64,000 bases of DNA from Enterococcus raffinosus (GTDB lineage: Bacteria > Bacillota > Bacilli > Lactobacillales > Enterococcaceae): the NCBI RefSeq assembly GCF_001886185.1, contig NZ_JXLA01000006.1:83973-147972 (forward strand), in the 5' to 3' direction. The stretch's first letter is position 1. Each line of letters starts with the position of its first letter. The notes beneath the pieces were generated by a model, which saw only the letters and a program-made list of their open reading frames with translations, ran no database searches and was not told where the DNA came from. Both the position numbers and the translations under genes were made by a program. Positions 30,431 through 38,964 of the stretch are shown one piece after another.

Positions 30431-31276
30431 ATGAAATTAGCGATCGTGACAGATAGCACTGCTTATCTGAATGAACGCACGCGCAATCATAAAGATTTAT
30501 TCATCATTCCAATTCCTGTCATCATCGATGGTGAGCCATTTGAAGAAGGCGTAGATATTGGCTATGAGGAATTTTATCAGAAACTAAAAAATAGCAAGGA
30601 TTTCCCAAAAACATCACAACCCGTTTTAGGTGAAGTCTACGAATTGTATCGCTCAATTAAGGAACAAGGATACGACACGGTAATTAGTATTCATTTATCA
30701 GAGGGTATCTCTGGTTTTGTCCGTACTTTGACAGCGATCAAAGATGACATTGAAGGACTGCAGGTTATCCCTTATGATTCAAAGATTACAAGTGTCCCAA
30801 TGGGGTATATGGTAGAAAAAGCTTTGGAAATGAGTGATCAAGGAAAACCATTAGACGATGTATTAGCAGCAGTTGATCAAATTCGTGATACTACAAATGC
30901 GTATATCATTGTTGATGATTTAGATAATTTGGTCCGTGGAGGTCGTTTAACCAATGGCGCTGCGATCATCGGCGGTTTATTGAAAATTAAACCAATCCTA
31001 ACCTTTGAAGATGGAAAGATTGTTTTAGCTGAAAAGATCCGTTCATTAAAGAAAGCGTTGCAGCGTACTGAAGAAATCATCGAGGAACGCCGTCAAGAAA
31101 ACGAATCTGAGTTAAGAATTTATGTCATTCACGGAAATAATCCAGAACTTGCTCAACAGGAATATGAAAAGCTACGTGAAAAGTATCCAGATGCAACGAT
31201 TGACATTGGAACATTCGGGCCTGTCATCGGTACCCACTTAGGGGATAAAGCCATCGCCCTCGGCGTAGCCAAATAG
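30431..31276 (+). CDS. DegV family fatty-acid-binding protein
   Basis: 281 residues. DegV proteins bind long-chain fatty acids; in Firmicutes the FakB members hand them to FakA kinase. The N-terminus KLAIVTDSTAYL, the HLSEGISGFVRT segment and the VDDLDNLVRGGRLTNGAAIIGGLLKIKPIL core are family hallmarks. No fakA lies nearby. GAGGAAG precedes the ATG. Which acyl chain is bound cannot be told. Confidence 0.88.
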   Translation: MKLAIVTDSTAYLNERTRNHKDLFIIPIPVIIDGEPFEEGVDIGYEEFYQKLKNSKDFPKTSQPVLGEVYELYRSIKEQGYDTVISIHLSEGISGFVRTLTAIKDDIEGLQVIPYDSKITSVPMGYMVEKALEMSDQGKPLDDVLAAVDQIRDTTNAYIIVDDLDNLVRGGRLTNGAAIIGGLLKIKPILTFEDGKIVLAEKIRSLKKALQRTEEIIEERRQENESELRIYVIHGNNPELAQQEYEKLREKYPDATIDIGTFGPVIGTHLGDKAIALGVAK

Positions 31277-31281
31277 CATGC

Positions 31282-31316
31282 AACTCACTAACAATGTTAG
31301 TGAGTTTTTCTTTTTA
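31282..31316 (+). terminator. Terminator after degV
   Basis: AACTCACTAACA with TGTTAGTGAGTT, nearly perfect palindrome, then TTTCTTTTT. It lies five bases after the stop. Confidence 0.88.
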
Positions 31317-31360
31317 TCAAAAAGGCAATTCCCGGCTCAAAAAAAATAATATTCATTCAT

Positions 31361-31474
31361 ACGCTTCACACAAGACAATCAATAGTGACGTTTAGCTTAA
31401 TGGTATACGCAACGAACATAAAACTCATTTTTTATGGGTTACAAAAAATGATTACTTAAATAGGAGTTAGTTGC
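31361..31474 (+). repeat. Structured 114-nt tandem repeat, copy 1
   Basis: The last 76 bases (31399-31474) differ from copy 2 at one position; the first 38 are more divergent but share ACGCTNCACACAAGACAA. Potential helices: ACG and TCAC with GTGA and CGT near the 5' end, GCAAC-AAC with GTTAGTTGC closing the 3' domain, AACTC with GAGTT, and TCATTTTTT with AAAAAATGA as an inner hairpin. The segment TTTAGCTTAATGGTATACGCA looks like a tRNA D-arm but no cloverleaf follows. The type of RNA is unknown. Confidence 0.65.
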
Positions 31475-31519
31475 CAGTTAAACTTTTCCCAGTCTATAAA
31501 AAAGTAAAAGGTAAAACAA

Positions 31520-31633
31520 ACGCTCCACACAAGACAAGTAACAAAAGCGTATAGTTTAATGGTATACGCAACAAACATAAAACTCATTTTTTATGGGTTA
31601 CAAAAAATGATTACTTAAATAGGAGTTAGTTGC
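31520..31633 (+). repeat. Structured 114-nt tandem repeat, copy 2
   Basis: Starts exactly 159 bases after copy 1 and has the same length. Its 5' part forms ACGCT (31520) with AGCGT (31546-31550), or alternatively GCGTATA (31547-31553) with TATACGC (31563-31569), two competing helices. The 3' domain helices are as in copy 1. It is 140 bases before the DUF6530-like gene. Between the copies lies an A-rich spacer. Confidence 0.65.
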
Positions 31634-31702
31634 AAAAATCATTGGAATTGCGTATTCTTTCTTCATCAGTAGTTTAGTAATTTACTAATTCACTAAAGAG
31701 TG

Positions 31703-31729
31703 ATCAAACAGATTAATCGCCTGTTTGAT
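31703..31729 (+). other. Hairpin before the DUF6530-like gene
   Basis: ATCAAACAG (31703-31711), nine-base loop, CTGTTTGAT (31721-31729), a perfect 9-bp stem 45 bases before the start codon. Only TTCC follows, so it is not an evident terminator; it may be a leader hairpin or an operator. Confidence 0.4.
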
Positions 31730-31773
31730 TCCATTCAACTAGAATATTAATGAGGTCATTAGGAGGAGTAGCA

Positions 31774-32253
31774 ATGAAAATACCAACGAATTTAAAACAT
31801 AAACCTGTATTTTTAGTAGAAGATTACGATAAAATCGATGGTCACCATGCTTGGGAAAGTGATGCAAAAGGGTTAACTTTAGGGTTGGCTCAATGGAACG
31901 ATCGTGGACGAGTGGACATTTCTGGAAAAGTTTGGCGACACACCGGTGAAAAATGGTCCCGTCAATCCGAGGAATTACCAATTACTCGGATTTTAGATTT
32001 AGCCATTTTAGTAGCTCAATCAAGTATTTATTTACAAGATGCTTATCGCTATGAAAAATTTTATGATCCAGAAGATCCTAAAGTAGATATTATTGGTCTT
32101 CAAGGAGGACGAATGGAAGTCAAAGTCGATACAGAAAATCCAAAAATTGATGAAGATATCATTTTATTCAATGACACGATGAACAAGGATGGTGACTTGA
32201 TCGCCCAACGCTATCGCACATTAAAACGCCTACTTGACGAATTAGGCTATTAG
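31774..32253 (+). CDS. DUF6530-like protein
   Basis: 159 residues, no membrane segment or signal. It starts MKIPTNLKHKPVFLVEDYDKIDGHHAWESDAKGLTL and is rich in short beta-type segments, acidic overall. The pattern resembles DUF6530, a small family often found beside MoxR/VWA genes; I am not certain. The start at 31774 has AGGAGGAG nine bases upstream. It is 24 bases upstream of the ATPase/VWA gene and probably co-transcribed, so a partner or substrate role is likely. No function is known to me. Confidence 0.7.
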   Translation: MKIPTNLKHKPVFLVEDYDKIDGHHAWESDAKGLTLGLAQWNDRGRVDISGKVWRHTGEKWSRQSEELPITRILDLAILVAQSSIYLQDAYRYEKFYDPEDPKVDIIGLQGGRMEVKVDTENPKIDEDIILFNDTMNKDGDLIAQRYRTLKRLLDELGY

Positions 32254-32277
32254 AAATTAAGTAATGAGGTGAAGAGA

Positions 32278-34509
32278 ATGGAAAATACTTTTGTCATTAC
32301 AGAAGGACGAAAGTTTACCAAAGTTGAACAGCAAATGATCTGGCGAAAGCCGGCTAGTCACAAAACCAGTGAGGAAGAAGTAAGAATCGCGTCAGAGATT
32401 AAAAATAATTGGTTCGATCCAGAAATGAAAATAATGAATGTTTTACTTGAGGGTGATGCTGGTTCCGGCAAGACGCAATTAGCACGTGCCTTATCAGATG
32501 ATCTGCAACTTCCTTATACCAAGGTTACTTGTTTTGCCGATATGGATAAGACGGATGTCTTTGGCGCGCTATTACCTGTCGTCATAGCCGATGATAATGA
32601 AGACCAAGAATTGTTAGAAGCCATTTATCAGACAGATTCTTTGCAAGAGGTACTTTCAGTAATCGAAAAGCACTTTCAAATTACTGAGGAACAGGCTAGA
32701 GAACGATTAAGCAATCTGATCGAGCGAATCGACCAAGAGGACTATCCAACCAATGTGGAGTATAAGTTCTATCCTTCAGAAATTGTCCGCGCGATGCAAA
32801 AAGGGTACCTATTAGAAATACAAGAACCTACTGTAATTCGTGACGCTTCGGTTTTAGTCGCATTGAACTCTGCACTAGAGCCAAATGGTCTGCTGAATAT
32901 TCCAACTGGAATCATTCGCAGACATCCAGATTGTGTGGTCATTATTACCACAAATCGAAACTATCAAGGCAATCGTCCTCTGAATGAATCTTTACGTGAC
33001 CGAGTACAGCACGCTGAAAAAATGGATCTCCCTTCAATCGAAGTCATGATTGAGCGCGCGATTGCAAAAACAAATTTTTCAGATCGGGATTACCTAGAGA
33101 TTATGGCAGAAATCATCCGTTTACTGGATGAAACAGCTAAGGCGAATGCTATTAAGGGCGTTGCAGGGATGCGCTCCTATTTCTTCTGGGTCAACAGTTT
33201 AAAGCAAGGGCAGGACCCTTTAGAAAGTATATTTCCTAAAGTCCTTTACAAATTAACAACGGACGAAACAGAATTAAAAATTCTGCAGGAGGCTTTAGAA
33301 CAAAGCAAGCTGTTAACTGAGCTTCAACAAGTAAGAAACCAGCAAAAACTAAGACAGGGCAGGAGAGTCAGCCAGGCTGAAGCGGATCAACGAAATATCT
33401 TTGAAGAAGCAGAAGAGGCGACCTTGAAAAACGAGGCAATAGAAATGGACGACGCCACTGAGAATAAAGAAACAAAAATAGAGGAAGCTGCTGAAAAAGA
33501 AAAAACAAAGGCCGAAGCAGCAACTATTTCTGATGAGGCAGAAAGAGGAGAATCTGAAGCAGAAAGCACGAGCGCTTCAGTAGATGAGGAAGATAAGGTT
33601 GGTTCAGCTATGTCGCTAGATGAAATGACCGAATTGGACAAGACGATTCGAAAAGAACGTAATCGTGAAATTCGAGAAAGCTTAAAAGAAACGATACACG
33701 CTAAAGAAGGAACCATTCTTCATCGACCAACTATCAATGAAGCCGCCATTAAAGACGGTCAAGAACTAACACAACAGGTACTGCCCGAGGTAGACAGCTT
33801 AAGCCGTGTAATAAATGATCTATTAAATAAAGAAGTTAGCAATGACTTCTCGACTGGAAAATATTATGGTGCGCGTTTTAATCCGAGCCATGTTGCTTAC
33901 GGAGACTTGAGAAATTTTGATAAGAAGAATCCGCCTAGTGAACAGCCTTCATTAGCATTAGCTGTTCGGGTGGATGAATCTGGTTCGATGCTGCGAGACG
34001 ACCGCATCCAAAATGCGAAATTAGCAGCAGTTGCTTTAAGTCTTTTTGCAGAGAAAACCAATATACCACTGATGCTTTACGGCGATTCAGCGGATCTTAG
34101 CCAGCGTGAAAAAACATCCATTTATTCTTACAAAGAATTTGAAGATGGCTATGATTTCATGGCAGCTAAGATTTCTACCATGAAACCACGACAAAACAAC
34201 CGTGATGGTGTCCCCCTTCGATTATTAGCCGAAAAATTAAGCCAGCAAGCTGCTGATACGAAGGTTTTACTTTCAATCAGTGATGGTCAACCGAAAGCCT
34301 TACCGGATTATACTGGTGAAAAAGCAAAGCAAGATATTCAATCTGTTTTAGATGACTACGAACGAAAAGGCATCTTATTCATCGCTTGCGCCATCGGTGA
34401 GGACAAAGAGCAATTAAGAAACTTATACGGAGAGAACAACTTTGTTGATATCTCTGATATTTCAACGTTGCCGCAACAACTTCTTCAATTGATTGCTCGA
34501 TTTGTATAA
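32278..34509 (+). CDS. MoxR-type AAA+ ATPase fused to a VWA domain
   Basis: 743 residues. Residues about 45-345 form an AAA_5/MoxR-like ATPase: Walker A GDAGSGKT, FADMDKTDVFGALLPV, sensor-1 region CVVIITTNRNYQGNRPLNESLRDRVQ. A 100-residue Glu/Ala/Lys-rich linker (about 370-460) leads to a VWA domain starting near 560 with the MIDAS motif DESGS and later SISDGQPK. In related systems (NorQ/NorD, CobS/CobT, RavA/ViaA) the two domains are on separate chains and remodel or metallate a target. The ATG at 32278 has GAGGTG five bases upstream. Confidence 0.82.
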   Translation: MENTFVITEGRKFTKVEQQMIWRKPASHKTSEEEVRIASEIKNNWFDPEMKIMNVLLEGDAGSGKTQLARALSDDLQLPYTKVTCFADMDKTDVFGALLPVVIADDNEDQELLEAIYQTDSLQEVLSVIEKHFQITEEQARERLSNLIERIDQEDYPTNVEYKFYPSEIVRAMQKGYLLEIQEPTVIRDASVLVALNSALEPNGLLNIPTGIIRRHPDCVVIITTNRNYQGNRPLNESLRDRVQHAEKMDLPSIEVMIERAIAKTNFSDRDYLEIMAEIIRLLDETAKANAIKGVAGMRSYFFWVNSLKQGQDPLESIFPKVLYKLTTDETELKILQEALEQSKLLTELQQVRNQQKLRQGRRVSQAEADQRNIFEEAEEATLKNEAIEMDDATENKETKIEEAAEKEKTKAEAATISDEAERGESEAESTSASVDEEDKVGSAMSLDEMTELDKTIRKERNREIRESLKETIHAKEGTILHRPTINEAAIKDGQELTQQVLPEVDSLSRVINDLLNKEVSNDFSTGKYYGARFNPSHVAYGDLRNFDKKNPPSEQPSLALAVRVDESGSMLRDDRIQNAKLAAVALSLFAEKTNIPLMLYGDSADLSQREKTSIYSYKEFEDGYDFMAAKISTMKPRQNNRDGVPLRLLAEKLSQQAADTKVLLSISDGQPKALPDYTGEKAKQDIQSVLDDYERKGILFIACAIGEDKEQLRNLYGENNFVDISDISTLPQQLLQLIARFV

Positions 34510-34548
34510 AAAAATTCCCTGCGTAGAAGTTCGCAGGGAATTTTTTTA
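34509..34548. terminator. Bidirectional terminator
   Basis: AAAAATTCCCTGCG, loop TAGAAGTT, CGCAGGGAATTTTTTT. It serves the VWA gene and the convergent UPF0340 gene. Confidence 0.88.
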
Positions 34549-35088
34549 CTAATAAGTCGCACGAGGGCCTCCAATGTATTTAGGACGGCTACGCAAAGCA
34601 GTGACATGAGCACCGCCTAATTCATGAAAAGAGGGACGAACAGGCACCTGAACATACTTTACATGCATGCCAATTGAAGTATCGCCAATATCAATGCCTG
34701 CTTGGGCGACAATGTGTTCAACTTCGACAGGGTCCGTGAATTGCTCAAAAGCAGCCACAGAACAAGAACCGCCTGCGTGTAAAGCGGGTTTGACTGAAAC
34801 AATTTCCCAATCTTTTTTCTCAGCAAGCTCACGCTCCACAACGACTGCGCGATTAATATGTTCACAGCCTTGTACTGCCAAATATATTTTTTTTGGATCA
34901 AGAATGGATTTTAAGGTTTCGATTACCCATTGTCCGACCTCTTGACTAGAGTTTTTCCCAATAGTGCCGCCAACGATCTCACTTGTTGTGCAACCAAGGA
35001 CGAAAGTATCACCTGCTTTAAGATTAGCTGCTTCTAAAACATCCTTCGTAATCGTTGTTAATTGTTGTTGTAATTTTTCTTTTTCCAT
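34549..35088 (-). CDS. UPF0340 family protein (TIGR01440)
   Basis: 179 residues, soluble. Features: [20 protein letters not shown] near residue 26, [19 protein letters not shown] near 72, and [25 protein letters not shown]. This is the YwlG/UPF0340 family, close to universal in Firmicutes and without an assigned function. It lies 22 bases after the ECF subunit on the same strand and is probably the third gene of the kinase-ECF operon. Confidence 0.85.
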   Translation of the reverse strand: MEKEKLQQQLTTITKDVLEAANLKAGDTFVLGCTTSEIVGGTIGKNSSQEVGQWVIETLKSILDPKKIYLAVQGCEHINRAVVVERELAEKKDWEIVSVKPALHAGGSCSVAAFEQFTDPVEVEHIVAQAGIDIGDTSIGMHVKYVQVPVRPSFHELGGAHVTALRSRPKYIGGPRATY

Positions 35089-35110
35089 TTGAATGACTTC
35101 CTTCTATTAA

Positions 35111-35605
35111 CTATTTATATTGAGGATGGCGTAATACCCTCTGCAATGCATGAAAAAGAGGGACTGTCACCACGATACCAAAAATATTTTGTATGCAATT
35201 CCCTGGTAATGAGGCTAAACCGGCTGGCCAGCCAAATAAGAAGGTCGTTGCTAACGCATAACCGATGATCATGAACAAGCTCGCAAAAAAGAACCCTATA
35301 ACAAGCCCTTTCTTATTTGGATACTTGGAATAGAAATGTCCTAAGATCAACCCTTGAACACCATGAATAATGATCGAAAAAATTGCCCATTCGGGATATC
35401 CTGAGATCAGGTCAATCAAACCACCGCTTAATGCACCAACCAAAAGTCCACCACTTGGACCAAAAAGCAACGCAGAAGCATAAATTCCTACTTCACAAAG
35501 TGTGACAAATCCCTTGGTAGCAGGAATAGGGATGATAAATAGAATTGATAAGGTAACAGTCAATGCGACCATCATAGCAAGCTTTGTCATCTCTTTTGTT
35601 TTCAT
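35111..35605 (-). CDS. ECF transporter substrate-binding (S) component
   Basis: 164 residues with five to six hydrophobic segments; KLAMMVALTVTLSILFIIPIPATKGFVTLCEVGIYASALLFGPSGGLLVGALSGGLIDLI is typical of S components that bind vitamins and recruit shared EcfA/EcfA'/EcfT subunits encoded elsewhere. GGAGG precedes the ATG at 35605, which overlaps the kinase stop (ATGA). A start at 35641 would lie deep in the kinase. Neighbouring kinase suggests pyridoxine or hydroxymethylpyrimidine as ligand. Confidence 0.8.
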   Translation of the reverse strand: MKTKEMTKLAMMVALTVTLSILFIIPIPATKGFVTLCEVGIYASALLFGPSGGLLVGALSGGLIDLISGYPEWAIFSIIIHGVQGLILGHFYSKYPNKKGLVIGFFFASLFMIIGYALATTFLFGWPAGLASLPGNCIQNIFGIVVTVPLFHALQRVLRHPQYK

Positions 35606-36399
35606 GCCTTTGCCTCCGTTCTCACACGATCTCCAAACCAAACATTTCCTTCGCCGTTTTTCAATAAGATACCATTTTTGATTCCTTGATAAACATATTC
35701 TTTACTGTGACGAATCGCATCAATCAACGGTTCACCTAAGACTAGGTTCGAGGTAATCGCTGATGCAAATGAGCAGCCCGCACCATTTATAGCACCGCTA
35801 GTCAACTTCGGTTTTGAAAAGAATTCTAGCTGTGTCCCATCGAAAAACAAATCCGAAGCTAAATCACCAGAAAGTCGTTCGCCGCCCTTAATCACTACAG
35901 TAGGGGCGCCGAGCGCAACTATTTTTTTAGCCGCCTGTTTCATTTCCTCTAAATTAGTAATTTTTTGTTGACTTAAAATCTCCGCTTCCTTTAAGTTTGG
36001 CGTGACAATCGTTGCAAGAGGAAATAATTCAATCAGCTTCTCTCTATAAGTCTCGCTGTAAACATGATCCGTTTCTTTAAAGGCCATAACTGGATCTAGT
36101 ACAATAGGACCATGAAAAAACTGAAGAAAGTTCTTTACGATTTCTAGAGAGTCCAATTGATGTACTAAACCAATCTTTATACCAGCTAGATTCAAATTTT
36201 CATCAATAGTGTTTAATTGATCCTTTAAAAGCTCTGAAGATAAATCCTTTATTTCAAATTCCCTATTCTTAACCACTGCGATACAAGTAATAGCCGTGAC
36301 ACCGAATAATTGATAATTCTCAAATGTTTTCAAATCCGATTGCAGACCACCACCTGCTAAAGTGTCTGATCCAGCAATAGTCAGCACTGCTTTTGTCAT
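35602..36399 (-). CDS. PdxK/ThiD-type vitamin kinase (pyridoxine or hydroxymethylpyrimidine)
   Basis: 265 residues of the ribokinase-like ThiD/PdxK family: IAGSDTLAGGGLQSDLKTFENYQLFGVTAITCI at the N-terminus, VLDPVM near 100, VTPNLKEAEIL near 134, and the catalytic GAINGAGCSFASAI near 222. In many Lactobacillales proteins 'GSDTLAGGG' is called pyridoxine kinase, while ThiD proper has 'GSDPSGGAG', so pyridoxine is favoured. No TPP riboswitch precedes it. The overlap with the ECF S component indicates coupled uptake and trapping by phosphorylation. Confidence 0.82.
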   Translation of the reverse strand: MTKAVLTIAGSDTLAGGGLQSDLKTFENYQLFGVTAITCIAVVKNREFEIKDLSSELLKDQLNTIDENLNLAGIKIGLVHQLDSLEIVKNFLQFFHGPIVLDPVMAFKETDHVYSETYREKLIELFPLATIVTPNLKEAEILSQQKITNLEEMKQAAKKIVALGAPTVVIKGGERLSGDLASDLFFDGTQLEFFSKPKLTSGAINGAGCSFASAITSNLVLGEPLIDAIRHSKEYVYQGIKNGILLKNGEGNVWFGDRVRTEAKA

Positions 36400-36490
36400 A
36401 GAAAAACTCCTTGTAACATCATAATTGAGGATGTCTCATATAAAGTATCCTCCGTAATGATTCTTATTATAAAGTTTAATAAAAAAATTT

Positions 36491-36510
36491 AAACAGCCAA
36501 TTGGTTGTTT
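36491..36510. promoter_or_regulatory. 20-bp near-perfect palindrome in a divergent intergenic region
   Basis: AAACAGCCAATTGGTTGTTT is self-complementary except at one central-flank pair. It lies between the divergent kinase and NAD(P)-binding protein genes, a position suited to an operator for one or both. The regulator is not identifiable. Confidence 0.45.
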
Positions 36511-36594
36511 TATAGCTCATCCAATTATAAGTGAAAATAGTTGTTTCAGCATCAAAAGTGCGTTAGCATGTGGAGGTGAAAGGGGATCATCTAT

Positions 36595-37218
36595 ATGAAA
36601 CTATTTATTGCAGGTGCAACCGGACGTGTAGGAGAAGAATTAATTAAAAATTTAGAGAAGAAGGGGCATTTTATCTATGCAGGCGCTCGCCGAGAGGATG
36701 CAATTAAAACGAGCAAGTCAGTTCAGCCTGTTCATTTAGATTTACATGGGAGTGTTGATGAAATCGCCGATACCTTAGCAGATGCAGAAGCTGTCTATTT
36801 TGTCGCTGGCTCAAGAGGAAAGGACTTGTTACAAACCGATCTATACGGAGCAGTTAAATTGATGCAGGCGGTAGAAAAGAGAGGGATCAAGCGTTACATT
36901 CACCTGAGTTCATTATTCGCTTTGCAACCAGAAAAATGGAGTGGTTCGTTGACAGATTACAACATCTCAAAATTTTTCTCAGATAATTGGCTAATTGATA
37001 AGACCACTTTAGACTATACGATTCTCCAGCCAGGAAGCTTAAAAGAAATTCCAGGTAGTGGAAAAATTACAACGGAGATCACTGAAAAATCCGAAAACGC
37101 GATAGAAAATGTTGCTGCTGTTTTAGCCGAATTACTCGAACAAGAGAACACTATCAAAAAAGTCATTTTAATGGGAGATGGAAAAACTCCTATTAAAGAA
37201 GCTCTGAAAAAAATATAA
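36595..37218 (+). CDS. NAD(P)-binding Rossmann-fold protein (SDR, NAD(P)H-binding type)
   Basis: 207 residues. FIAGATGRVGEELIKNL at residues 3-19 is the dinucleotide-binding loop of atypical short-chain dehydrogenases (YwnB/NmrA-like); YIHLSSLFAL and DYNISKFFSDNWL occupy the places of the catalytic Ser and Tyr-xxx-Lys (here Y..SK). The final GDGKTPIKEAL is common in the family. Substrate unknown; many relatives respond to redox stress. It is transcribed alone, followed by a terminator. Confidence 0.82.
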   Translation: MKLFIAGATGRVGEELIKNLEKKGHFIYAGARREDAIKTSKSVQPVHLDLHGSVDEIADTLADAEAVYFVAGSRGKDLLQTDLYGAVKLMQAVEKRGIKRYIHLSSLFALQPEKWSGSLTDYNISKFFSDNWLIDKTTLDYTILQPGSLKEIPGSGKITTEITEKSENAIENVAAVLAELLEQENTIKKVILMGDGKTPIKEALKKI

Positions 37219-37224
37219 AGATGG

Positions 37225-37266
37225 ATCCACTCAGTGCAAAAGCTTATCTGAGTGGATTTCTCTTTT
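37225..37266 (+). terminator. Terminator after the NAD(P)-binding protein gene
   Basis: ATCCACTCAG (37225-37234) with CTGAGTGGAT (37248-37257), then TTCTCTTTT. Confidence 0.75.
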
Positions 37267-37376
37267 GTAAATTCAGTCGAGCGGAAAAATATTAAATAAT
37301 TTCTTAGTCTTTCAGCTAACTTAATGATAAAATAGAGGTTGCTGAAATGAGAATTCCGTACCTAAGGAGAGACCTT

Positions 37377-37994
37377 ATGAATCTTCAAAATATTCATGAT
37401 CTTAGAATCGAAGAGGGGGTTCAAATGATCCGAAAAAGAAAGATAGCAAAATACTATATGAAGGTACAGGGCTTTGCAAAGAAAGAAGCCTATGAAACGG
37501 CCCAAAAGACGCAGCCAGAATTTGCTGAGGCTCGTAACCTTTACCTTGCATTGTATTACGAGGCAAAACCCGTATTTGCTGATCGAAGCAAAAAAGAGAA
37601 GGCGCTGAGAGTTTATCAAGTCTTCAGCATTATTGCGCTTATTTGCTTTGTCATTTGGTTGTTCAACAACGGGTATGTGAATGGTTCAAGCGTCACGGAT
37701 AATTTTCTTCTAATTGCTCTGATTATCAATTTCGCTGTTACAAGTTATTTTGATGAAAAGGTAACCGAACGAATCCATGAACGAAAAACTAGAGAACTTT
37801 TTCGTCACGATCCAGAGGCTTTATATAAGTTAGCTCAAGTAGAAGAAATTAAGCGAAATATTTTTCGTGCAGAGCATCGAGGCATCAAACTAGTTGAAGA
37901 GCACAAAGAAGAAAATGAGAAACAATCTGAAAACCAATCAAAGATTATCTCAATAGATAAGTTAAAAGCATTGAGGAATAAAATAAAAAAATAG
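37377..37994 (+). CDS. Small membrane protein of unknown function
   Basis: 205 residues. A basic N-terminal part is followed by two hydrophobic segments (about 80-98 and 106-124) and a charged C-terminal tail rich in Glu and Lys. AAGGAGA is six bases before the ATG at 37377; a second candidate ATG at 37425 follows GAGGGGG, so the true start is uncertain. I recognise no family. Confidence 0.62.
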   Translation: MNLQNIHDLRIEEGVQMIRKRKIAKYYMKVQGFAKKEAYETAQKTQPEFAEARNLYLALYYEAKPVFADRSKKEKALRVYQVFSIIALICFVIWLFNNGYVNGSSVTDNFLLIALIINFAVTSYFDEKVTERIHERKTRELFRHDPEALYKLAQVEEIKRNIFRAEHRGIKLVEEHKEENEKQSENQSKIISIDKLKALRNKIKK

Positions 37995-38032
37995 CCAACT
38001 ACGTGGATAAGGGACGTAATTGGCTATTTTTG
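37986..38032 (+). terminator. Terminator after the small membrane protein gene
   Basis: AAAAATAGCCAA with TTGGCTATTTTT, with an inner TACGT/ACGTA pairing. The hairpin overlaps the stop codon. Confidence 0.78.
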
Positions 38033-38106
38033 TGGTTCAATTTGCTTTTTACGAAAGGGTTTGCAATAATTCGAACTATACTAATCAATAGAGGAGGTAG
38101 AATGAA

Positions 38107-38775
38107 ATGCTCAAAGCGATTATTTTTGATATGGATGGTGTGATTGTCGATACTGAGTTTGAAGATTTTCGAATTCAACAGGCATTCATAATGAAGGAAA
38201 ATCCAACACTTAACCAAGAAAATACGAATTTCGAAGAACTAATTGGTCAATCTTATGACATGCTTTATAAAACATTGAGAACATTTATTGGCAGCAATGA
38301 TTCCTTAAAAGAAATAAAAGCACGGTTTGAAGAATACAACGAGGTTGCTTATCGAGCCATTGATTATCAACAGCTTTTTCGAAAAGAAATCCTTTCTATT
38401 TTAAACTGGTCAAAAGAAAATGACATTCGACTAGCTGTTGCATCCTCATCGACCTATGAACACATTATTGAGGTTTTGGCGACTTGTGGGATCCAAGATT
38501 CTTTTGATGTAATTTATAGCGGCGAGTTTGTCAAAGAAAGTAAGCCAAATCCTGAAATCTATTTGAATACTCTGAAGAAATTAAATGTAGCATCCAATCA
38601 GGCAGTGGCTATCGAAGATTCATTTTATGGGATCAGTGCAGCTAAAGCTGCTGGAATTCCTACCATTGCTTATAAAGAAACTCGAGCTGCTATTGATCAA
38701 AGTGCCGCAGATTATATAGCAGAAGATATGACTGCAGTTTTTGAAATTGTTCAATCTATAAAAAATCTAAAGTAG
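38107..38775 (+). CDS. HAD-superfamily hydrolase, beta-phosphoglucomutase-like
   Basis: 222 residues. Motif I FDMDGVIVDTE (residues 7-17; nucleophile and acid Asp), motif II VASSS near 117, Lys in ESKPNPEIYL near 150, and motif III AIEDSFYGISAAKAAGI. A C1-type helical cap (about 18-85) places it with beta-phosphoglucomutase and sugar phosphatases. AGGAGGTAG precedes the ATG. The substrate cannot be read from sequence, and no sugar genes are adjacent. Confidence 0.88.
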   Translation: MLKAIIFDMDGVIVDTEFEDFRIQQAFIMKENPTLNQENTNFEELIGQSYDMLYKTLRTFIGSNDSLKEIKARFEEYNEVAYRAIDYQQLFRKEILSILNWSKENDIRLAVASSSTYEHIIEVLATCGIQDSFDVIYSGEFVKESKPNPEIYLNTLKKLNVASNQAVAIEDSFYGISAAKAAGIPTIAYKETRAAIDQSAADYIAEDMTAVFEIVQSIKNLK

Positions 38776-38964
38776 GGAGAGGATATTAAAGTTTTCTCTA
38801 GTTTGAATATGAAAGTAATAAGAAACCACTTACTATTACAAAAGAGAATCTTTTCACAAAGGTTTTATGATAAAAAGCATTCTGTCAAAAAAATCACTTT
38901 TATTGCTGTTTTATGATCGTTTAATTCAGAATATGAATTGTACAATAATTATTGGGTGAAAAAA

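Noticed and set aside
31385..31474. A tRNA gene in the tandem repeats (TTTAGCTTAATGGTATACGCA resembles a D-arm).
   Set aside because: No acceptor stem, anticodon arm or T-loop (TTCRANY) is found in the right places in either copy.
31361..31633. A minimal CRISPR array.
   Set aside because: Only two units of 114 bases with no short regular repeats or unique spacers of constant size, and no cas genes nearby.
36400..36594. A TPP riboswitch upstream of the ThiD/PdxK-like kinase.
   Set aside because: No THI-box core (CTGAGA...ACCTGA) on either strand; only AT-rich promoter-like sequence and a palindrome.
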